15,380 bases of DNA from JAQVUB01 sp033809415. GTDB lineage: Bacteria; Verrucomicrobiota; Lentisphaeria; Oligosphaerales; Oligosphaeraceae. The notes under the pieces were generated by a model, which saw only the letters and a list, made by a program, of their open reading frames with translations, ran no database searches and was not told the origin of the DNA. The stretch lies in assembly GCA_033809415.1 (NCBI GenBank), contig JAPXLT010000097.1, forward strand, positions 1 to 15,380, in the 5' to 3' direction. A program made the position numbers and the translations under genes. Below, piece by piece: positions 15,101-15,380 of this stretch. How positions within the stretch are numbered: position 1 is the first letter of the stretch; the number at the start of each line of letters is the position of its first letter.

Positions 15101-15380
15101 TATTGATCAGCATTTCAGGCGTTGTGAACTCCACCTCTTTCTGTCCTGCGTCCAAATTTACGGCGGTGCCTCCTATTTCCTGCATGTTATGGTCATAGAA
15201 ACGTAACGTGGCGCTGCCTGATGCGCCGCCTTCCCAGAACATCACGCATTTTGCCCGCGGCATCAGCAAGGCCAGTTCTCGCGTCTCGCCGGCAACCAAG
15301 GTTGTTGCGTCCGGGATGCGGTTGTTGACGCCAGTTGTCGAGATGGCTTTCAGGCCGATTTTCCCCGGATCGCCAGTGAA
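12126..15380 (-). CDS. Large beta-galactosidase-like glycoside hydrolase (partial, 5' end outside window)
   Basis: At least 1084 codons, open to the window edge. A TTG at 15299 is not a start: the frame continues upstream with protein-like sequence. The visible N-terminal part holds a jelly-roll sugar-binding domain like those of GH2 and rhamnosidases (WIWFRLEEG, YVNGRFMGK, ITDVLKKGRNEICIRVHND). The central TIM barrel has the GH42/clan GH-A layout: IYDFSAIDNVIDR, then SNSEW with the likely acid/base glutamate at 13731-13733, YGTDEALAKAWNVPGLTFD, and IYTELDSRT with the likely nucleophile glutamate at 13191-13193. A Rossmann-like trimerisation-type domain and a C-terminal beta-sandwich follow. 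It probably cleaves beta-galactosides or a related plant or host glycan. The exact GH family is uncertain. Any signal peptide lies outside the window. Confidence 0.8.
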   Translation of the reverse strand, partial: FTGDPGKIGLKAISTTGVNNRIPDATTLVAGETRELALLMPRAKCVMFWEGGASGSATLRFYDHNMQEIGGTAVNLDAGQKEVEFTTPEMLINTTVTLNTPGDGMPVVRQLFYQKPYSSAALQWRGKWIWFRLEEGPDFYSVWFRKVIELDEAPEFAAIAVEADDRAYTYVNGRFMGKTPAWKIPGRYEITDVLKKGRNEICIRVHNDNKQSGLVADIYVKKTDGEIFLATDETWECDAQSNMDTGIPKVYPDKSVVLGNPATLQPWANGMGFAYAGPVGWFTPVKFEPGRLTVKVERMPAVKKSRMKFKMVKENGEESNFEVNVTPASDKWEVGQVCTIEYPMPRVEDSGFKLYLADDFVSIAGNPAIADIPRVKRQSTSLRQAKLVQGNGRPYLQLGDQKVNGTFWQVPTSYRVNHEPEWEITKQLGLKNLRVTTGFGAFWKGNGIYDFSAIDNVIDRMLSFTPDAVFALLFKLDMPEWWLAEHPDDTAVHCNGGPRDFLEGDDQAIGSKRWIEEGSVALKAFIDHIRQRSYAGQVWGISFGVGSNSEWFWKLTDAKGKLDWAGYSKADQQKFRSVLREIYGTDEALAKAWNVPGLTFDTAELPHFERAYKGSVGVLFDPAKDQQVMDWLKSRTRSMSDALIGFGKCVKEATDGKWLVGAYYGYSCEFATSSSPQLIGHNGYVDAASSPYVDFVHAPSRYLNRRTGLSEQSMQTIDTWLLRGKMIYTELDSRTAYGSIEVGANKFYAGSPDTGLQSVGQLNRGFGMMLATGTLNYWYDITCGSLYENAINRIVKEQIDVRDALPPVKNLTPAEVAVVFDRDSVYYTKVGGKDSIWAASHYGIFRYFQCTAVPFRDMSKQDLLDKSIKVPAHKCYIMLPTLVLTKDERSELMARFEREGASVIWLYAAGAFYPGNGPSGDNCCDFLGIKTRMTQSLWQPAMKTTEEFGGIDCVNYNESAPWFIPVSGYDKVVGTDDQGQALMVSKKIGKATHYFTTLRNLPVEFYAAIFPKMGVHRYMTEINDPCWIGNDVIFLHAATGGEKRFNLPKGCKAEGIIGPYRGTLEDGDSFNAISGLTYGFLIKK

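Noticed and set aside
15297..15299. TTG start of the glycoside hydrolase
   Set aside because: The frame stays open to the window edge with protein-like sequence upstream, so the true start lies outside.

Overview
The window reads like an accessory region of a Lentisphaerota (Victivallales-type) gut or environmental bacterium. That placement is an inference from three things: class III aminotransferase/amidohydrolase and glycoside-hydrolase/sialidase gene content, very long intergenic gaps, and intergenic DNA packed with short dispersed repeats that translate into recurrent nonsense peptides. No rRNA, tRNA, CRISPR array, transposase or integrase gene was seen.

Left part (1-3202, minus strand): two translationally coupled amidohydrolase-fold proteins come first. 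One keeps the metal ligands and the other has lost them. A 280-bp repeat-filled gap follows, and then a glutamate-1-semialdehyde-aminomutase-like PLP enzyme. This looks like a small catabolic or biosynthetic unit of unknown substrate.

Repeat island (3203-5048): there is no convincing intact gene. It holds a 376-bp MITE-like element with roughly 31-bp terminal inverted repeats, two clusters of REP-like hairpins, and copies of several repeat modules (called A, B, C, D and E here). It also holds an 11-bp minisatellite and a 95-codon open fragment that may be a gene remnant.

Defence-like cassette (5049-7915, plus strand): three tightly packed genes form an ABC-three-component (ABC-3C) system. 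They are a nuclease-like effector with an ABC-3C C-terminal domain, an 81-residue middle component, and a DUF2326-type ABC/SMC-like ATPase. ABC-3C systems are predicted conflict (anti-phage or anti-plasmid) systems. This is the strongest candidate for an unusual system here, although the class is already described computationally.

Sialic-acid module (8094-11498): an N-acetylneuraminate lyase and a four-Asp-box sialidase-like protein lie on the minus strand. A divergent AraC-family regulator lies opposite, and a dyad-symmetric candidate operator sits between them. The sialidase shows no signal peptide, so it probably acts in the cytoplasm or is exported in an unrecognised way.

Right part (11499-15380): a second repeat island is followed by the 3' part (at least 1084 codons) of a very large beta-galactosidase-like glycoside hydrolase that runs off the window edge.

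Across the window, repeat modules recur in both orientations and in shuffled order. A pair of about 190-bp inverted copies brackets the ABC-3C and sialic-acid block. Two other repeat modules overlap the stop codons of the lyase and the glycoside hydrolase.
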